In this document: positions 26,060 to 36,850 of the stretch, one piece after another
How the letters are laid out: each line of letters begins with the position of its first letter
Position numbering within the stretch: the first letter of the stretch is position 1
DNA from: Silanimonas lenta DSM 16282
Lineage (GTDB): Bacteria > Pseudomonadota > Gammaproteobacteria > Xanthomonadales > Xanthomonadaceae
Assembly (NCBI RefSeq): GCF_000429065.1
Contig: NZ_AUBD01000013.1
Span: 1 to 45,810, forward strand
Reading direction: 5' to 3'
DNA length: 45,810 bases
Program-made: the position numbers and the translations under genes
Notes under the pieces: generated by a model
Seen by the model: the letters and a program-made list of their open reading frames with translations, nothing else
The model's database searches: none
What the model was told of the DNA's origin: nothing

Positions 26060-26081
26060 AGGCGCGCCGCGCCGTCCGCGA

Positions 26082-26768
26082 TCAGGCCCCGGGGAACCCC
26101 GGCGGCAGCGCCAGGTGGCGGGTGAGCGTGGCCGGATCGCCCCCCGGCGCATGCGGCAGACGGCCGAGGCAGGGCACTGGCAGCGCCGCCTTCAGGGCCT
26201 CGAAGTAGTCGTCGGGGAACAGCATGGTCGGCTCGACCTCGGAGGCGATCCAGCCCAGCACCGGAAAGCCGCGGGCCTGCACGGCCTCGAGGGTGAGCCG
26301 GGCATGGTTGATGCAGCCGAGCTTCAGGCCCACCACCAGCAGCACGGGCAGGCCCAGCGCACGCGGCAGCTCGCACTGGTCGAGGCCTTCGCGGATCGGC
26401 GCGAGGAAACCGCCCACGCCCTCCACCAGTACCACGTCGGCCTGCGCCGCAAGCTGCGCGAAGGCTGCCGCGATCGGCGGCAGCTCCACCTGCACGCCAT
26501 CGAGGCGGGCGGCGATCTCCGGCGCCGTGGGCTCGCGCAGGGCGAAGGGATTGACGAGGGCATAGAGGGGGGAAGGATCGCTGGCGGCCCTGAGGGCCAG
26601 GGCGTCCTCGTTGCGCAGGCCCTCGGGCGTCGGCTCGCTGCCGCTCGCCACCGGCTTCATGCCCACGGCGCGCAGGCCGCGCTGGCGCAAGGCGTGCAGG
26701 AGCACGGTGCTGGCGAAGGTCTTGCCGGCGCCGGTGTCGGTGCCGGTCACGAAGAAGGCGCGTGTCAT
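26082..26768 (-). CDS. bioD: Dethiobiotin synthetase
   Basis: A 228-residue P-loop enzyme that closes the ureido ring of biotin from diaminopelargonate and CO2. The N-terminus MTRAFFVTGTDTGAGKT contains the specific P-loop (9-17), followed by GMKPVASG, the VVLVEGVGGFLAP metal-binding segment and LGLPVLLVVGLKLGCINH. Length is normal. It stands apart from other bio genes and is convergent with the queD-like gene, 22 bases apart. The start is the first codon giving the canonical N-terminus. Confidence 0.96.
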   Translation of the reverse strand: MTRAFFVTGTDTGAGKTFASTVLLHALRQRGLRAVGMKPVASGSEPTPEGLRNEDALALRAASDPSPLYALVNPFALREPTAPEIAARLDGVQVELPPIAAAFAQLAAQADVVLVEGVGGFLAPIREGLDQCELPRALGLPVLLVVGLKLGCINHARLTLEAVQARGFPVLGWIASEVEPTMLFPDDYFEALKAALPVPCLGRLPHAPGGDPATLTRHLALPPGFPGA

Positions 26769-26812
26769 GACGGCATTGTCGCCCATGCTCCGGTGAACGC
26801 GATGGCGAAGCC

Positions 26813-26825
26813 GGCAAGGCTTGCC
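26813..26825. promoter_or_regulatory. Short palindrome between bioD and msrC
   Basis: GGCAAG-G-CTTGCC is a 6-1-6 perfect inverted repeat in the 122-base gap between the divergent bioD and msrC genes. It may be an operator. It does not resemble the long BirA operator known from other bacteria. Confidence 0.25.
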
Positions 26826-26890
26826 AAGCGCGGGTGCCGCCCCCATCGTGGCGCTCCCGGCCGCGCCGCGGCCTGCCCCTGGTTTTCCGC

Positions 26891-27373
26891 ATGTCCTTCA
26901 CCGCCACCGCCCTCACCGGCAGCAAGCCCGAGCAGTACGCCCAACTCGTCGAGCAGGCGCGGGCGCTGATGCACGGCGAGCGCGACCGCATCGCCAACGC
27001 CGCCAATCTCTCGGCCCTCGTCTACCACGCTCTGCCCGAGCTCAACTGGGTGGGCTTCTACTTCTTCGACGGCAGGGAGCTGGTGGTCGGCCCCTTCCAG
27101 GGCCTGCCGGCCTGCGTGCGCATCCCGCTCGGCAAGGGCGTGTGCGGCACCGCCGCCGCCACCCGCCAGACCCAGGTGGTGCCGGACGTGGACGCCTTCC
27201 CCGGTCACATCGCCTGCGACTCGGCCTCGCGCTCGGAGGTGGTGGTGCCGCTGTTCCTCGGCGAGACGCTCATCGGCGTGTTCGACATCGACAGCCCGGT
27301 GCCCGACCGCTTCGACGCCGACGACCAGCGCGGCCTCGAGGCGCTGGCGCGGGCCTTCCTCGACACGCTCTGA
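26891..27373 (+). CDS. msrC: Free methionine-(R)-sulfoxide reductase (GAF domain)
   Basis: A 160-residue GAF-fold enzyme that reduces free Met-(R)-SO. The three conserved cysteines are Cys75, Cys85 and Cys109, with the same 10- and 24-residue spacing as the catalytic set in E. coli fRMsr (YebR). LNWVGFYFF, IPLGKGVCGTAA and HIACDSASRSEVVVPLF are family motifs. It probably uses thioredoxin or a similar donor. It is divergent from bioD and convergent with the LOG-family gene, only eight bases apart. Confidence 0.93.
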   Translation: MSFTATALTGSKPEQYAQLVEQARALMHGERDRIANAANLSALVYHALPELNWVGFYFFDGRELVVGPFQGLPACVRIPLGKGVCGTAAATRQTQVVPDVDAFPGHIACDSASRSEVVVPLFLGETLIGVFDIDSPVPDRFDADDQRGLEALARAFLDTL

Positions 27374-27381
27374 CGCAGCGC

Positions 27382-27960
27382 TCAGCGCACCACGGCGTAG
27401 TCGCGGGCGTTTTCGTGCCAGCGCGGGGTGGCGCGGATGCGCGGCAGCACCGCATCCACCCGGTCGACGAGGGACCACATGGCGGCGTGCTCGGGGTTCA
27501 TGAAGCGCTCGGCCACCACTTTCTCCATGAAGGCCTGCAGCCCTTCGTAGAACCCGTTCACGCTGAGCAGCACGATCGGGTTGAAGTACAGGCCGAGGCG
27601 CTTCAGGGTGATGGCCTCGAACAGTTCTTCCAGCGTGCCGCAGCCGCCGGGCAGGGCCACCACCGCATCGCTGCCGGTGAGCAGGCGGTGCTTGCGCTCG
27701 CGCATGTCCTCGACCAGCTCCAGCGTGGTGACGCCGGGGTGGCCCCATTCCAGCTCGACCATGAACTTCGGGATGATGCCGATGACCTCGCCGCCTTCGG
27801 CGAGGGCGCCGTCGGCCAGCGCCCCCATCAGCCCCTGCCCGCCGCCGCCATAGACCGTGGTGCAGCCGGCGCGCGCCAGGGTGGCGCCGAGCTCGCGGGC
27901 GGCGGCGAGATAGACGGGATCGACCCTGCCGCTCGAGGCGGCGTAGACACAGATGCGCAT
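27382..27960 (-). CDS. LOG-family nucleoside 5'-monophosphate phosphoribohydrolase (TIGR00730)
   Basis: A 192-residue protein with the family N-terminus MRICVYAASS, the YGGGGQGLMG phosphate loop, and LPGGCGTLEE (104-112), the signature of Lonely Guy proteins, which hydrolyse AMP or cytokinin nucleotides to the free base. In bacteria the substrate can be AMP/IMP-like nucleotides, so the plant-hormone label should not be assumed. It is downstream of glmS and the unknown 146-residue protein in the same direction. Confidence 0.92.
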   Translation of the reverse strand: MRICVYAASSGRVDPVYLAAARELGATLARAGCTTVYGGGGQGLMGALADGALAEGGEVIGIIPKFMVELEWGHPGVTTLELVEDMRERKHRLLTGSDAVVALPGGCGTLEELFEAITLKRLGLYFNPIVLLSVNGFYEGLQAFMEKVVAERFMNPEHAAMWSLVDRVDAVLPRIRATPRWHENARDYAVVR

Positions 27961-28023
27961 GCCGCCTATGGCAGCAGCCACGGAGCGGCGCGTCAACGCC
28001 GGCCGGCGCGAAGCGTGCGGTCC

Positions 28024-28464
28024 TCAGCGTTTGCGCAGGGCCGCCAGCACCCGCACCAGCGGGCGCACGGTGGCCGCCAGCTCGGCGAACAGCGGGCGCT
28101 CCGAGCGGCGGGCGCTGTCGGCCGCGCCGTCGTAGGCGAGCTCGCCGATGCGCACGTAGTACTCGCGCCCAACCCGCCGCCGCTCGGCCAGGCCGGGATA
28201 GAGGCCGGCGATCAGCAGGCTGCGGTCGCCCACCTCGCGCAGCTGCTCGGCCCGCAGCGTGCCCGCGCGCTCCAGGGCCGAGAGCCATTCGAGGGCCATC
28301 GTCCGCCCGGCCAGGGCGCCGTCGCGCAGATGCTGCATCAGCAGGAACACGAGATAGCTCTCGGTGGTTTCGGAAAGGCGCACGCCGGCGCTGTCCTCGC
28401 CTTCCGCCACCAGGCCCTGCCAGAGGGCCAGAGCGCTGCCCTGCTCGAACCGTGCCGCGACCAT
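28024..28464 (-). CDS. Conserved-looking hypothetical protein
   Basis: A 146-residue, largely helical soluble protein beginning MVAARFEQGSALALWQGL. Features include SETTESYLVFLLMQHLRDG and SERPLFAELAATVRPLVRVLAALRKR, with no membrane helix or signal peptide. I do not recognise the family. The start has GGAGG six bases upstream and codon use is normal, so it is a real gene. It lies between glmS (111 bases upstream) and the LOG-family gene (63 bases downstream), all on the minus strand. Confidence 0.75.
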   Translation of the reverse strand: MVAARFEQGSALALWQGLVAEGEDSAGVRLSETTESYLVFLLMQHLRDGALAGRTMALEWLSALERAGTLRAEQLREVGDRSLLIAGLYPGLAERRRVGREYYVRIGELAYDGAADSARRSERPLFAELAATVRPLVRVLAALRKR

Positions 28465-28575
28465 ATACCACCTCCTCGCGTCCGCACGGCTCCACGCTAG
28501 CGCCACGGCGCGGCGGCCTTCAAGGCCGCTCGCGCCCCGGTCTGCGCCGTCCGTCCCGGAACGCGGGCAGGTGGC

Positions 28576-30402
<1,827 letters not shown>

Positions 30403-30508
30403 CCAGTCTGCTCCATGGGGATTGGGGGGAGATCGCCTAGTGTAACGGCGGAAGCCCTCCCCGCCCTGCCACGGCGCCGGCCAGAGCGGGCAGTTTCCGG
30501 GCAGGGCC

Positions 30509-31192
30509 TCAGGGGGTCGCCCAGCGTCGCAGCAGGTTCTGGTAGACGTGCACCAGCCGGCCGATGGCGGGGTCGTCCGCCGGCCGGCCCACCGACAGGG
30601 CCTGGATCCCCTGGTCGAGATCGAACAGCAGGGCCCGCGCCGAGGCATCGGCCACCGCGCTCTGGATCCAGGTGATGGCGCAGACCCGTTCGCCGGCCGT
30701 CACCGGCGTCACCCGGTGCAGGCTGGACGACGGGTAGAGCACCATGTCGCCGGCAGCGAGCTTCACTGCCTGCGCGCCGAAGCTGGTCTCGATCTCCAGT
30801 TCGCCGCCCTCGTACTCCTCGGGAGGGGAAAGGAACAGGGTGGCGGAAAGATCGCTGCGCAGCGAGCGCTCGGCCCCGGGCAGCAGCATCAGCGCCGCAT
30901 CGCTGTGCAGGCCGTAGTGCCCGCCATCGCGGTAGGCATTGAATACCGGCGGCCAGATGCGCTCGGCCAGCGAGGCCGAGACGAACAGCGGCAGGCGCCC
31001 CAGCCGGGCAAGCAGGGCCTGGCCCAGCTCGCGGCCCACCGGGTCCTCGCGCTCGACCTGGAGGTTCTGCTTCACGGCCACGGCCCGGGTCCCGGCGGTG
31101 GCGCGCCCGTCCACCCAGCGGGCCGCGCGCAGACGCTGGCGGAAATGGGCGACTTCATCGGCGCTGAGCACCTGTTCGATCACGGTGAGCAT
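30509..31192 (-). CDS. piuC: PKHD-type Fe(II)/2-oxoglutarate hydroxylase
   Basis: A 227-residue PiuC/YbiX-type dioxygenase. It begins [19 protein letters not shown] and has [17 protein letters not shown], with the His-x-Asp iron ligands, and a distal His in [10 protein letters not shown]. The Arg in [12 protein letters not shown] would bind the 2-oxoglutarate carboxylate. PiuC is commonly found with TonB-dependent siderophore receptors, and its substrate is not established. Its start overlaps the upstream FMN-enzyme gene by 13 bases, so it is the last gene of the iron operon. It stops 106 bases before glmS. Confidence 0.93.
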   Translation of the reverse strand: MLTVIEQVLSADEVAHFRQRLRAARWVDGRATAGTRAVAVKQNLQVEREDPVGRELGQALLARLGRLPLFVSASLAERIWPPVFNAYRDGGHYGLHSDAALMLLPGAERSLRSDLSATLFLSPPEEYEGGELEIETSFGAQAVKLAAGDMVLYPSSSLHRVTPVTAGERVCAITWIQSAVADASARALLFDLDQGIQALSVGRPADDPAIGRLVHVYQNLLRRWATP

Positions 31193-32313
31193 GCAGACGG
31201 CTCCGGAAAGGCGGGAACGAGGCAGGCCCGGTCGATGTCGGCCAGCCTGGGACAACCGGCAAGCGCCAGGGTGAGTTCGAGGTCCTCGCGCAGCAGGCGC
31301 AGCACATGGGCCACGCCCAGGGCCCCGGCCACGGCCAGGCCATGGGCCAGGGGGCGGCCGAGCAGCACCGCATCGGCGCCGAGAGCCAGCGCCTTGAACA
31401 CATCACCCCCGGAGCGGAGGCCGCCATCGAGCAGCAGCGGGAGATCCGGGCCGACGGCGTCGCGGATCAGCGGCAGCCGGTCGAGTGCCGCCGGCGCGCT
31501 TTCCAGCGCCCGCCCGCCATGGTTGGACACCACGAGGCCATCGCAGCCGAGTTCGACGAGACGCCGGGCATCTCCCGGGTGCAGCACGCCCTTGACGAGC
31601 AGGGGCAGCGCGGTCATGGCTCGCAGCCAGGCAATGTCCTGCGGCCCCGGGGCATAGCGCATCATGCCGCGCAGGATCGCGCTCTCGCCCGGCGGCACCA
31701 CGACCGGCGCCTGTGGCAGGAAGCCCTCCACATTCACCGCCCGCACGTCCTCCGGCAGGGCGAAGCCGGCCCGCAGCGCCGCCCGGCTGGCCGGCTTCAC
31801 CGGCACGTCGAGGGTGAGCACGATGGCCTCGCAGCCCGCCTCCTCGGCCGCCCGCAGCAGGGCCAGGGTCTGGGAACGCTCGGGCTGCCAGTAGAGCTGG
31901 AACCAGCAGGGCCCGGCCGCCGCCGCGGCGATGTCGGCGATCCGGCAGGAGGCGAAGCTGCTGATGAGGAAGGGCGTGTCGAGCGCTCCCCGCGCCGCCT
32001 CGCATTCGCCCTCCGGATGCAAGAGCCGCTGGTAGCCGATCGGCGCGCACAGGACGGGATGCGCGAGCTCGCGCCCGAACAGGCGACGGCGGGTATGCCC
32101 CGCCGTCGTATCGACGAGCAGCCGCGGCAGGATGGCGTGGCGGGCGAAGGCCTCGCGGTTCGCCCGCAAGGCCTGCCCGTCACCGCTGCCCCCCTCGAGC
32201 CAGGCCAGCACCGGCGGTGCCAGGAATTCCGGGGCGAGGCGGGCGTAGTCCTCCAGCGCCACCACGTCCGCCGGCAGGGCGGAAAGCGGTGGCCGGCGCC
32301 GCGTCGGAGGCAT
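31180..32313 (-). CDS. FMN-dependent alpha-hydroxy-acid dehydrogenase/oxidase
   Basis: A 377-residue TIM-barrel flavoenzyme of the glycolate oxidase / L-lactate dehydrogenase family. It retains [33 protein letters not shown] (FMN Lys) and SNHGGRALE with the catalytic His and substrate-binding Arg, followed by [18 protein letters not shown]. By eye the N-terminal Tyr that binds the substrate carboxylate (Tyr24 in glycolate oxidase) is Trp in AWLEGGSGD. It is encoded three bases after the receptor gene and overlaps piuC, so it is an integral member of the siderophore operon. Its substrate may be an unusual 2-hydroxy acid, possibly siderophore-derived (inference). Confidence 0.88.
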   Translation of the reverse strand: MPPTRRRPPLSALPADVVALEDYARLAPEFLAPPVLAWLEGGSGDGQALRANREAFARHAILPRLLVDTTAGHTRRRLFGRELAHPVLCAPIGYQRLLHPEGECEAARGALDTPFLISSFASCRIADIAAAAAGPCWFQLYWQPERSQTLALLRAAEEAGCEAIVLTLDVPVKPASRAALRAGFALPEDVRAVNVEGFLPQAPVVVPPGESAILRGMMRYAPGPQDIAWLRAMTALPLLVKGVLHPGDARRLVELGCDGLVVSNHGGRALESAPAALDRLPLIRDAVGPDLPLLLDGGLRSGGDVFKALALGADAVLLGRPLAHGLAVAGALGVAHVLRLLREDLELTLALAGCPRLADIDRACLVPAFPEPSACSP

Positions 32314-32316
32314 GGC

Positions 32317-34758
32317 TCAGAACTTCCCGCTCAGGGTGAGGCGGAGGGTGCGGCCATCACCGAGGTAGGCAAAGCCGCCGCTGCGGTAGCCGGCGAGGTA
32401 GTACTGCTTGTCACCGAGGTTGAGGCCATTGAGCCTGAGCGAGAGCCGTTCGTTGATGGCGTACTCGGCAAAGGCGCCGAACACCGTATGCGAGGGGATG
32501 CGGATGTTGGGTCGGCCGAAATTGGGTCCCGGCTGGCCGTTGATGATGGTGGTATTGATCGCCGCCGCCGCATCGGGCTGGCCGGCGTACATCTCGCTCT
32601 GGTACGTGGCATTGGCGCCCAGACTGAAGCGCTCGGTCCAGCGGTAGCGCAGCTGGGCATCGAACGAGCGCTCGGCGAAGTTCGACAGCGGCTTGCCGAC
32701 GTTCGTCGCCCCCAGCGCCCGCTGCTGGGCGGTGAAGTTGCTGTCGCTGGATTCCAGCACCTCGGAGTCCATCAGCGTGGCCGAGAGCTGGCCACTCAGG
32801 CGCTCGGTGAAATTGCCGGTGGCGCCGAGCTCGATGCCGCGCACCCGGTGCTTGCCGCCATTGAGCTGGCCGCCATTGGCCACATAGCTGTTCACCCCGC
32901 CCTCGAACAGGTCGCTCTTCACCGTCTCGAACACCGCCGCCGTGAGCAGCAGCTGGTCGTCGAACAGGTTCCACTTGGTGCCAAGCTCGAGATTGCGCGA
33001 GCGCTCCGGCTCGCCCTGGAACACCAGCTCGCCGCTCACCGGGTCGATGACCGTGCAAAGGCCGCCATAGCCGCAGTTGGTCCCGACATCGGACTCCCCG
33101 CCATTGATGTCGGCGCCGGTGGCCCAGGCAAGGTAGACGATGCCGTTCCGGTGTGGCTTGGCAGTGAGGCTGGCGTTGTAGCCGCGGATCACGTCGCTGC
33201 TGGCGTAATCGCCGGTCACCGCTCCCGTGCTGCCATTGCGGGTGACGAGGCGGAAATCGTAGTCATCGAAGCGCAGGCCGCCAGCCAGGCTGAGCCAGGG
33301 AGTCAGTTCGACCGAGTCCATCAGGTAGCCGGCCACGGTCTTCACGTTCCAGGACGTGGTGGGGATGCCGTTCCGGACGATGTCGCGGCGGCCGACGAGG
33401 CGATCGAAGTCCACCAGCCGGTTGCCGCGGCCATCGGTGACGCACCAGGCATTCGGCACCGAGCCCGTGCCCATCACGCAGTTGAAGGGGCCGCTGGCGG
33501 TGAAGCCATAGCCTCCGGTGGTGCCGGCGCCGTGCCGGCCGTCCACATCGTAGTCGGTGTACTCGATGCCGGCCACCAGGGTGTGCCGCAGGGCGCCAGT
33601 CTCGAACTCGGCGACGAGGTTCAGGCGGTCGGCAAGATAGTCGATGTCCTGCCAGCCGCTGCGGGTATTGCTGATGCGGTAGTCCACCGCCCCCGGGGCC
33701 ACCGGGTCATTGGCGCCGCGGGTGAAGCGCGCGCCCTGGCTGACGAGGTAGCCGCCCTCGGTACGGCCCCAGCGGGCGATGTTCTCCAGCCGCAGGGCAT
33801 CGCTCACCCGCCACTGGAAGCGCAGGCTGAGGATGTCGACATCGCCGTCCTGGAAATCCTCCTTCTGGGCATAGGGCGGGATGTCGCGGAAGGGCTGGCC
33901 GCCGGCATCGAGGCCGGCGATGGCCTGGCCGAGATCGGTACGGTCGCGTCCGCTCACCCGGTAGTAGTCGGCCAGCAGGCTGACCGCCTCGCCGAGATCG
34001 GCGCGCCCGGCCAGGGCAAGGCCGTAGCGCTCGCGCTTCGCCGGGGCGCGGTCGGGCACGTCCTCGCGGGTGTAGAGCAGGTTGGCGCGCAGGGCCAGGG
34101 TCTCGGAGAGCTTGAAGTTGCTGTCCAGGGTGCTGCGGACGTGGTTCTGGGTGCCGGCGCCGATCTCGAGGTTGTGGAAGTCGTATTCGGTGCTGGCCTG
34201 CTTGCTGATCGCATTCACCGAGCCGCCGGAGGCTCCGCGGCCGGCGAAGGTGGCGCTCGGCCCCTTGGTGATCTCGATCTGCTCCACGGCGAAGCTCTCG
34301 CGGGCCTGCAGGCCGGGATCGCGCAGGCCGTCGACGAAGATGTCGCTGCGCGCCTCCTGGCCGCGGATGATGTAGCGGTCGCCGAACTGGTTGCCGCCCT
34401 CGCCGGTGCCCAGGGTAATGCCGGGCTGGGCGTCGAGGATGGCGCGGAAATCGGCGCGGCCGGAATCCTTCAGCTGCCGCTCGGTGATCACGGTGAGGGT
34501 GGCCGGCGTCTCCGCCAGCGGCAGCACCCGGCGCGCATCGCCGGAGATCCGCGCCTTGTAGGGCGCGCCCTCGCTGGCATAGGGATTGACGTCGGCGGCC
34601 CGGCCCTCGATGCGCAGGGTGTCGAGTTCCACCTCCTCCTCGTCCGCGGCCTCGGGCGCAGGCGCGGCGATGGCGAGGGTGGCGGTGGACAGGCCGACGG
34701 CCAGCAGGGTGCGGCGCAGGGTGGCGGGCCGCCGGAGCGGGGAAGACGGACGGGACAT
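32317..34758 (-). CDS. TonB-dependent siderophore receptor (Fiu/PiuA-like)
   Basis: An 813-residue outer-membrane receptor. The N-terminus is a long signal sequence (RRTLLAVGLSTATLAIAAPA). A short segment with a TonB-box-like DTLRIEG follows, then a plug domain of about 75-190 (TPATLTVITERQLKDSG, YIIRGQEARSDIFVDGLRD, EITKGPSATFAGRGASGG). A 22-strand barrel fills the remainder and ends TLRLTLSGKF with the terminal Phe. Sequence character and neighbours (piuC, exbB, exbD, tonB) fit catecholate receptors of the Fiu/PiuA group. The start has AAGGAG six bases upstream; it follows tonB by 17 bases. Confidence 0.95.
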   Translation of the reverse strand: MSRPSSPLRRPATLRRTLLAVGLSTATLAIAAPAPEAADEEEVELDTLRIEGRAADVNPYASEGAPYKARISGDARRVLPLAETPATLTVITERQLKDSGRADFRAILDAQPGITLGTGEGGNQFGDRYIIRGQEARSDIFVDGLRDPGLQARESFAVEQIEITKGPSATFAGRGASGGSVNAISKQASTEYDFHNLEIGAGTQNHVRSTLDSNFKLSETLALRANLLYTREDVPDRAPAKRERYGLALAGRADLGEAVSLLADYYRVSGRDRTDLGQAIAGLDAGGQPFRDIPPYAQKEDFQDGDVDILSLRFQWRVSDALRLENIARWGRTEGGYLVSQGARFTRGANDPVAPGAVDYRISNTRSGWQDIDYLADRLNLVAEFETGALRHTLVAGIEYTDYDVDGRHGAGTTGGYGFTASGPFNCVMGTGSVPNAWCVTDGRGNRLVDFDRLVGRRDIVRNGIPTTSWNVKTVAGYLMDSVELTPWLSLAGGLRFDDYDFRLVTRNGSTGAVTGDYASSDVIRGYNASLTAKPHRNGIVYLAWATGADINGGESDVGTNCGYGGLCTVIDPVSGELVFQGEPERSRNLELGTKWNLFDDQLLLTAAVFETVKSDLFEGGVNSYVANGGQLNGGKHRVRGIELGATGNFTERLSGQLSATLMDSEVLESSDSNFTAQQRALGATNVGKPLSNFAERSFDAQLRYRWTERFSLGANATYQSEMYAGQPDAAAAINTTIINGQPGPNFGRPNIRIPSHTVFGAFAEYAINERLSLRLNGLNLGDKQYYLAGYRSGGFAYLGDGRTLRLTLSGKF

Positions 34759-34775
34759 GCAGACTCCTTGGGGGG

Positions 34776-35567
34776 TCAATCGGTGGTGAGGGAGTAATCG
34801 ATCGGCAACGAGAGCGTCAGGCGGTCGCGATCGAGGGAACGCGGGATGCGCGGCAGGGGCGATACCCGCTTGAGCAGGGCGAGCGTGGCTTCGTCGAGCA
34901 GCGCGTGGCCGCTGCCCTGCTTGATCTCGGCAAACAGCACATTGCCGTCGCGGTCGATGCCGAAGCGCACCACCACCACGCCCTGCTGCCGGGCCTGGCG
35001 GGCTTCGACCGGGTATTCCTTGCGCCGGTTGAGATGGGCGCTGAGATGCGCGAAGTAGTCCCGCTCGCGGCGCGAGAGGCGCGCCCCGGCCGGCCGCTGC
35101 CGCGCCGCCGCGCCGGCAGAGAGCGCCTCGGCCTCCGTTACGCCCGTCGCCGCCGCGGCAAGGAGGGCCTCAGTCTCCGTCGCGTCCGCCGCATCGGCCC
35201 CGGAGGCGGGGGGCTCCGGCAGCGGCGCGACCTCGGCCTGCGGCAGCGCGACCGGCGTCGGGGGCAGGGCTTCGGACGGAGCCGCAGGAGGAAGCGGAGG
35301 CGAGAGCGGCTGCGCCGGCGGCGCGGCCGCGCGCGTCCGCACCGGGGGAGGCGGCTCCGCCGCGGGCGCGGGCGCCGGCCGGACCACGGCATCGGTGTCG
35401 GTCCCGGCCTCGAAGGGCAGCAGCTCCACCGTCATGGGCGCCGGCAGCACCGGCCGCGGCGCCGGGGGCGATTCCTGCAGCAGCCAGGCCAGCACCGCCG
35501 CATGCAGGACGAAGGCCACGACGCCGCCGGCGGCCCAGGGACCGCGACCATGGAACAGCCGCTCCAT
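34776..35567 (-). CDS. tonB: TonB energy-transducing protein
   Basis: A 263-residue protein. An N-terminal signal anchor occupies about 13-30. A periplasm-spanning Pro/Ala-rich spacer covers about 33-150. A C-terminal TonB domain follows, with [31 protein letters not shown] and an I/L-rich strand (LPIDYSL) at the very end. It transmits the proton-motive force from ExbB/ExbD to the receptor. The ATG overlaps the exbD stop by one base, indicating coupling. Confidence 0.95.
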   Translation of the reverse strand: MERLFHGRGPWAAGGVVAFVLHAAVLAWLLQESPPAPRPVLPAPMTVELLPFEAGTDTDAVVRPAPAPAAEPPPPVRTRAAAPPAQPLSPPLPPAAPSEALPPTPVALPQAEVAPLPEPPASGADAADATETEALLAAAATGVTEAEALSAGAAARQRPAGARLSRRERDYFAHLSAHLNRRKEYPVEARQARQQGVVVVRFGIDRDGNVLFAEIKQGSGHALLDEATLALLKRVSPLPRIPRSLDRDRLTLSLPIDYSLTTD

Positions 35568-35992
35568 CAGCGCGCCTTCCCGGCCTCCAGGCCTACCAGA
35601 GCCACCCGCGTGTAGCCGGCTTCACGCAGGGCGTCCATGGCGGCCATCAGGCGCTCGTAGGGCACCGTGCGGTCGGCGCCGAGATGGATGCGCGCCCCGG
35701 TATCGCCGCCCGTGGCTTCGCGCAGCGCCGCGGCAAGCCGGGCATCGTCCAGCGCCCGCCCGCCCAGCCGCCAGCCGCCTTCGCGCGGCAGCGTCAGCAC
35801 TACCACCGGCTCCGGGCGCGGCGCAGGCGCCGCCCTCGAGGCCGGCAGGTCCACGTCCAGTTCCACCGTGGACAGTGGCGCGGCCACCATGAAGATGATC
35901 AGCAGCACCAGCATCACGTCGATGAAGGGCGTCACGTTCATCTCGTGCGCCAGCGCGAGCTCCTCGCGGTCGGAGGCAAGCCTGAGGGCCAT
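35567..35992 (-). CDS. exbD: Biopolymer transport protein ExbD
   Basis: A 141-residue inner-membrane protein with one helix and the family motif [17 protein letters not shown]; Asp25 is the proton-carrying residue. The C-terminal periplasmic domain follows with a short Pro-rich linker (APAPRPEP). It forms the ion-driven motor with ExbB. It lies three bases after exbB. Confidence 0.96.
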   Translation of the reverse strand: MALRLASDREELALAHEMNVTPFIDVMLVLLIIFMVAAPLSTVELDVDLPASRAAPAPRPEPVVVLTLPREGGWRLGGRALDDARLAAALREATGGDTGARIHLGADRTVPYERLMAAMDALREAGYTRVALVGLEAGKAR

Positions 35993-35995
35993 GGC

Positions 35996-36754
35996 TCAGG
36001 CTCCGAGCCGGCCGCGGGAGAGTTCGCGCGAGACGAGGCGCAGCAGCGCCGCCGCCGCGTCGCCCAGCTCGCCGCGAAGCGCGGCGATGCGACGGGCGAA
36101 ATGGTTGTAGATCACGACGGCAGGGATGGCGGCAGCCAGGCCAAGGGCCGTGGCGAGCAGGGCCTCGGCGATGCCCGGGGCGACCACGGCGAGGTTGGTG
36201 GTCTGCTCGCGGGCGATGCCGACGAAGCTGTTCATGATTCCCCACACCGTGCCGAACAGGCCGACGAAGGGGGCCGTGGCGCCGATCGTGCCGATGAGGG
36301 CGACGCTACGGCCCATCCGCCGCGCCAGCGCGGCCTCGCGGCGGTCGAAGCGCGAGACCAGGCGCTCTTTCAGCCCCTCGCGGTCGCCCAGCGCCCCCTC
36401 GGAGAGCGCCAGCTCCGCCCGCAGTTCGGCGATCAGCCCCGCCGGGTCCTGCTCGCTGGCGAGTTCGGCGAGCGAGCCCGTCGCCTCGAAGCGTCCAGCC
36501 AGGGCCCGCAGCCGGGTTCCCACCCGCCGGAGTTCGATGCTCTTGGCGACGAGGGCCGCCCAGGTGAGCAGGGAGGCGAGCAGCAGGCCCAGCATCACCG
36601 CCTTCACCACCCAGTCGGCCTGCTGGTACATGGCCCACGGCGTCAGGGCGGGGGGCCGCCCGTCGGCGGCCATGGCGAGGGCGGGAAGCCCGGCGAGCAG
36701 CGCCACCGGGAACAGGAGCACGGGCCGGAACGCCCGGAAAGACACACGCAGCAT
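35996..36754 (-). CDS. exbB: Biopolymer transport protein ExbB (MotA/TolQ/ExbB channel)
   Basis: About 252 residues with a cleavable or uncleaved N-terminal hydrophobic segment, a first helix ([21 protein letters not shown]), a cytoplasmic helical domain and two more helices with [17 protein letters not shown] and [24 protein letters not shown], the channel motifs. The ATG at 36754 was preferred over the one at 36760 because the AAGG ribosome binding site abuts the latter. It is the first gene of the iron operon. Confidence 0.95.
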   Translation of the reverse strand: MLRVSFRAFRPVLLFPVALLAGLPALAMAADGRPPALTPWAMYQQADWVVKAVMLGLLLASLLTWAALVAKSIELRRVGTRLRALAGRFEATGSLAELASEQDPAGLIAELRAELALSEGALGDREGLKERLVSRFDRREAALARRMGRSVALIGTIGATAPFVGLFGTVWGIMNSFVGIAREQTTNLAVVAPGIAEALLATALGLAAAIPAVVIYNHFARRIAALRGELGDAAAALLRLVSRELSRGRLGA

Positions 36755-36795
36755 CGACATCCTTCCAGCAGCCCGAAGGGGCCGTGAAGGCGGCG

Positions 36796-36847
36796 ACGAT
36801 AGAGTGTTGCGAATCTAAATGCAAGTGATTCGCATCAGATTCTCATT
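36796..36847 (-). promoter_or_regulatory. exbB promoter with overlapping Fur-like boxes
   Basis: On the minus strand TTGCAT (36819-36824) and TATCGT (36796-36801) are separated by 17 bases. The stretch 36818-36836 (AATGCAAGT-G-ATTCGCATC) has the 9-1-9 form of a Fur box and covers the -35. A second, weaker half-site AATGAGAAT lies at 36839-36847. The AT-rich sequence contrasts with its surroundings. Iron repression of exbB-exbD-tonB-receptor-piuC is inferred. Confidence 0.65.
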
Positions 36848-36850
36848 CAC

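Noticed and set aside
26082-26768. A biotin operon around bioD
   Set aside because: Neighbouring genes are unrelated; only bioD itself belongs to the pathway.
30403-30508. Possible glmS ribozyme in the glmS leader
   Set aside because: The glmS ribozyme is a Gram-positive feature and no matching core is visible; the 106-base gap has only a weak -10-like TACACT.
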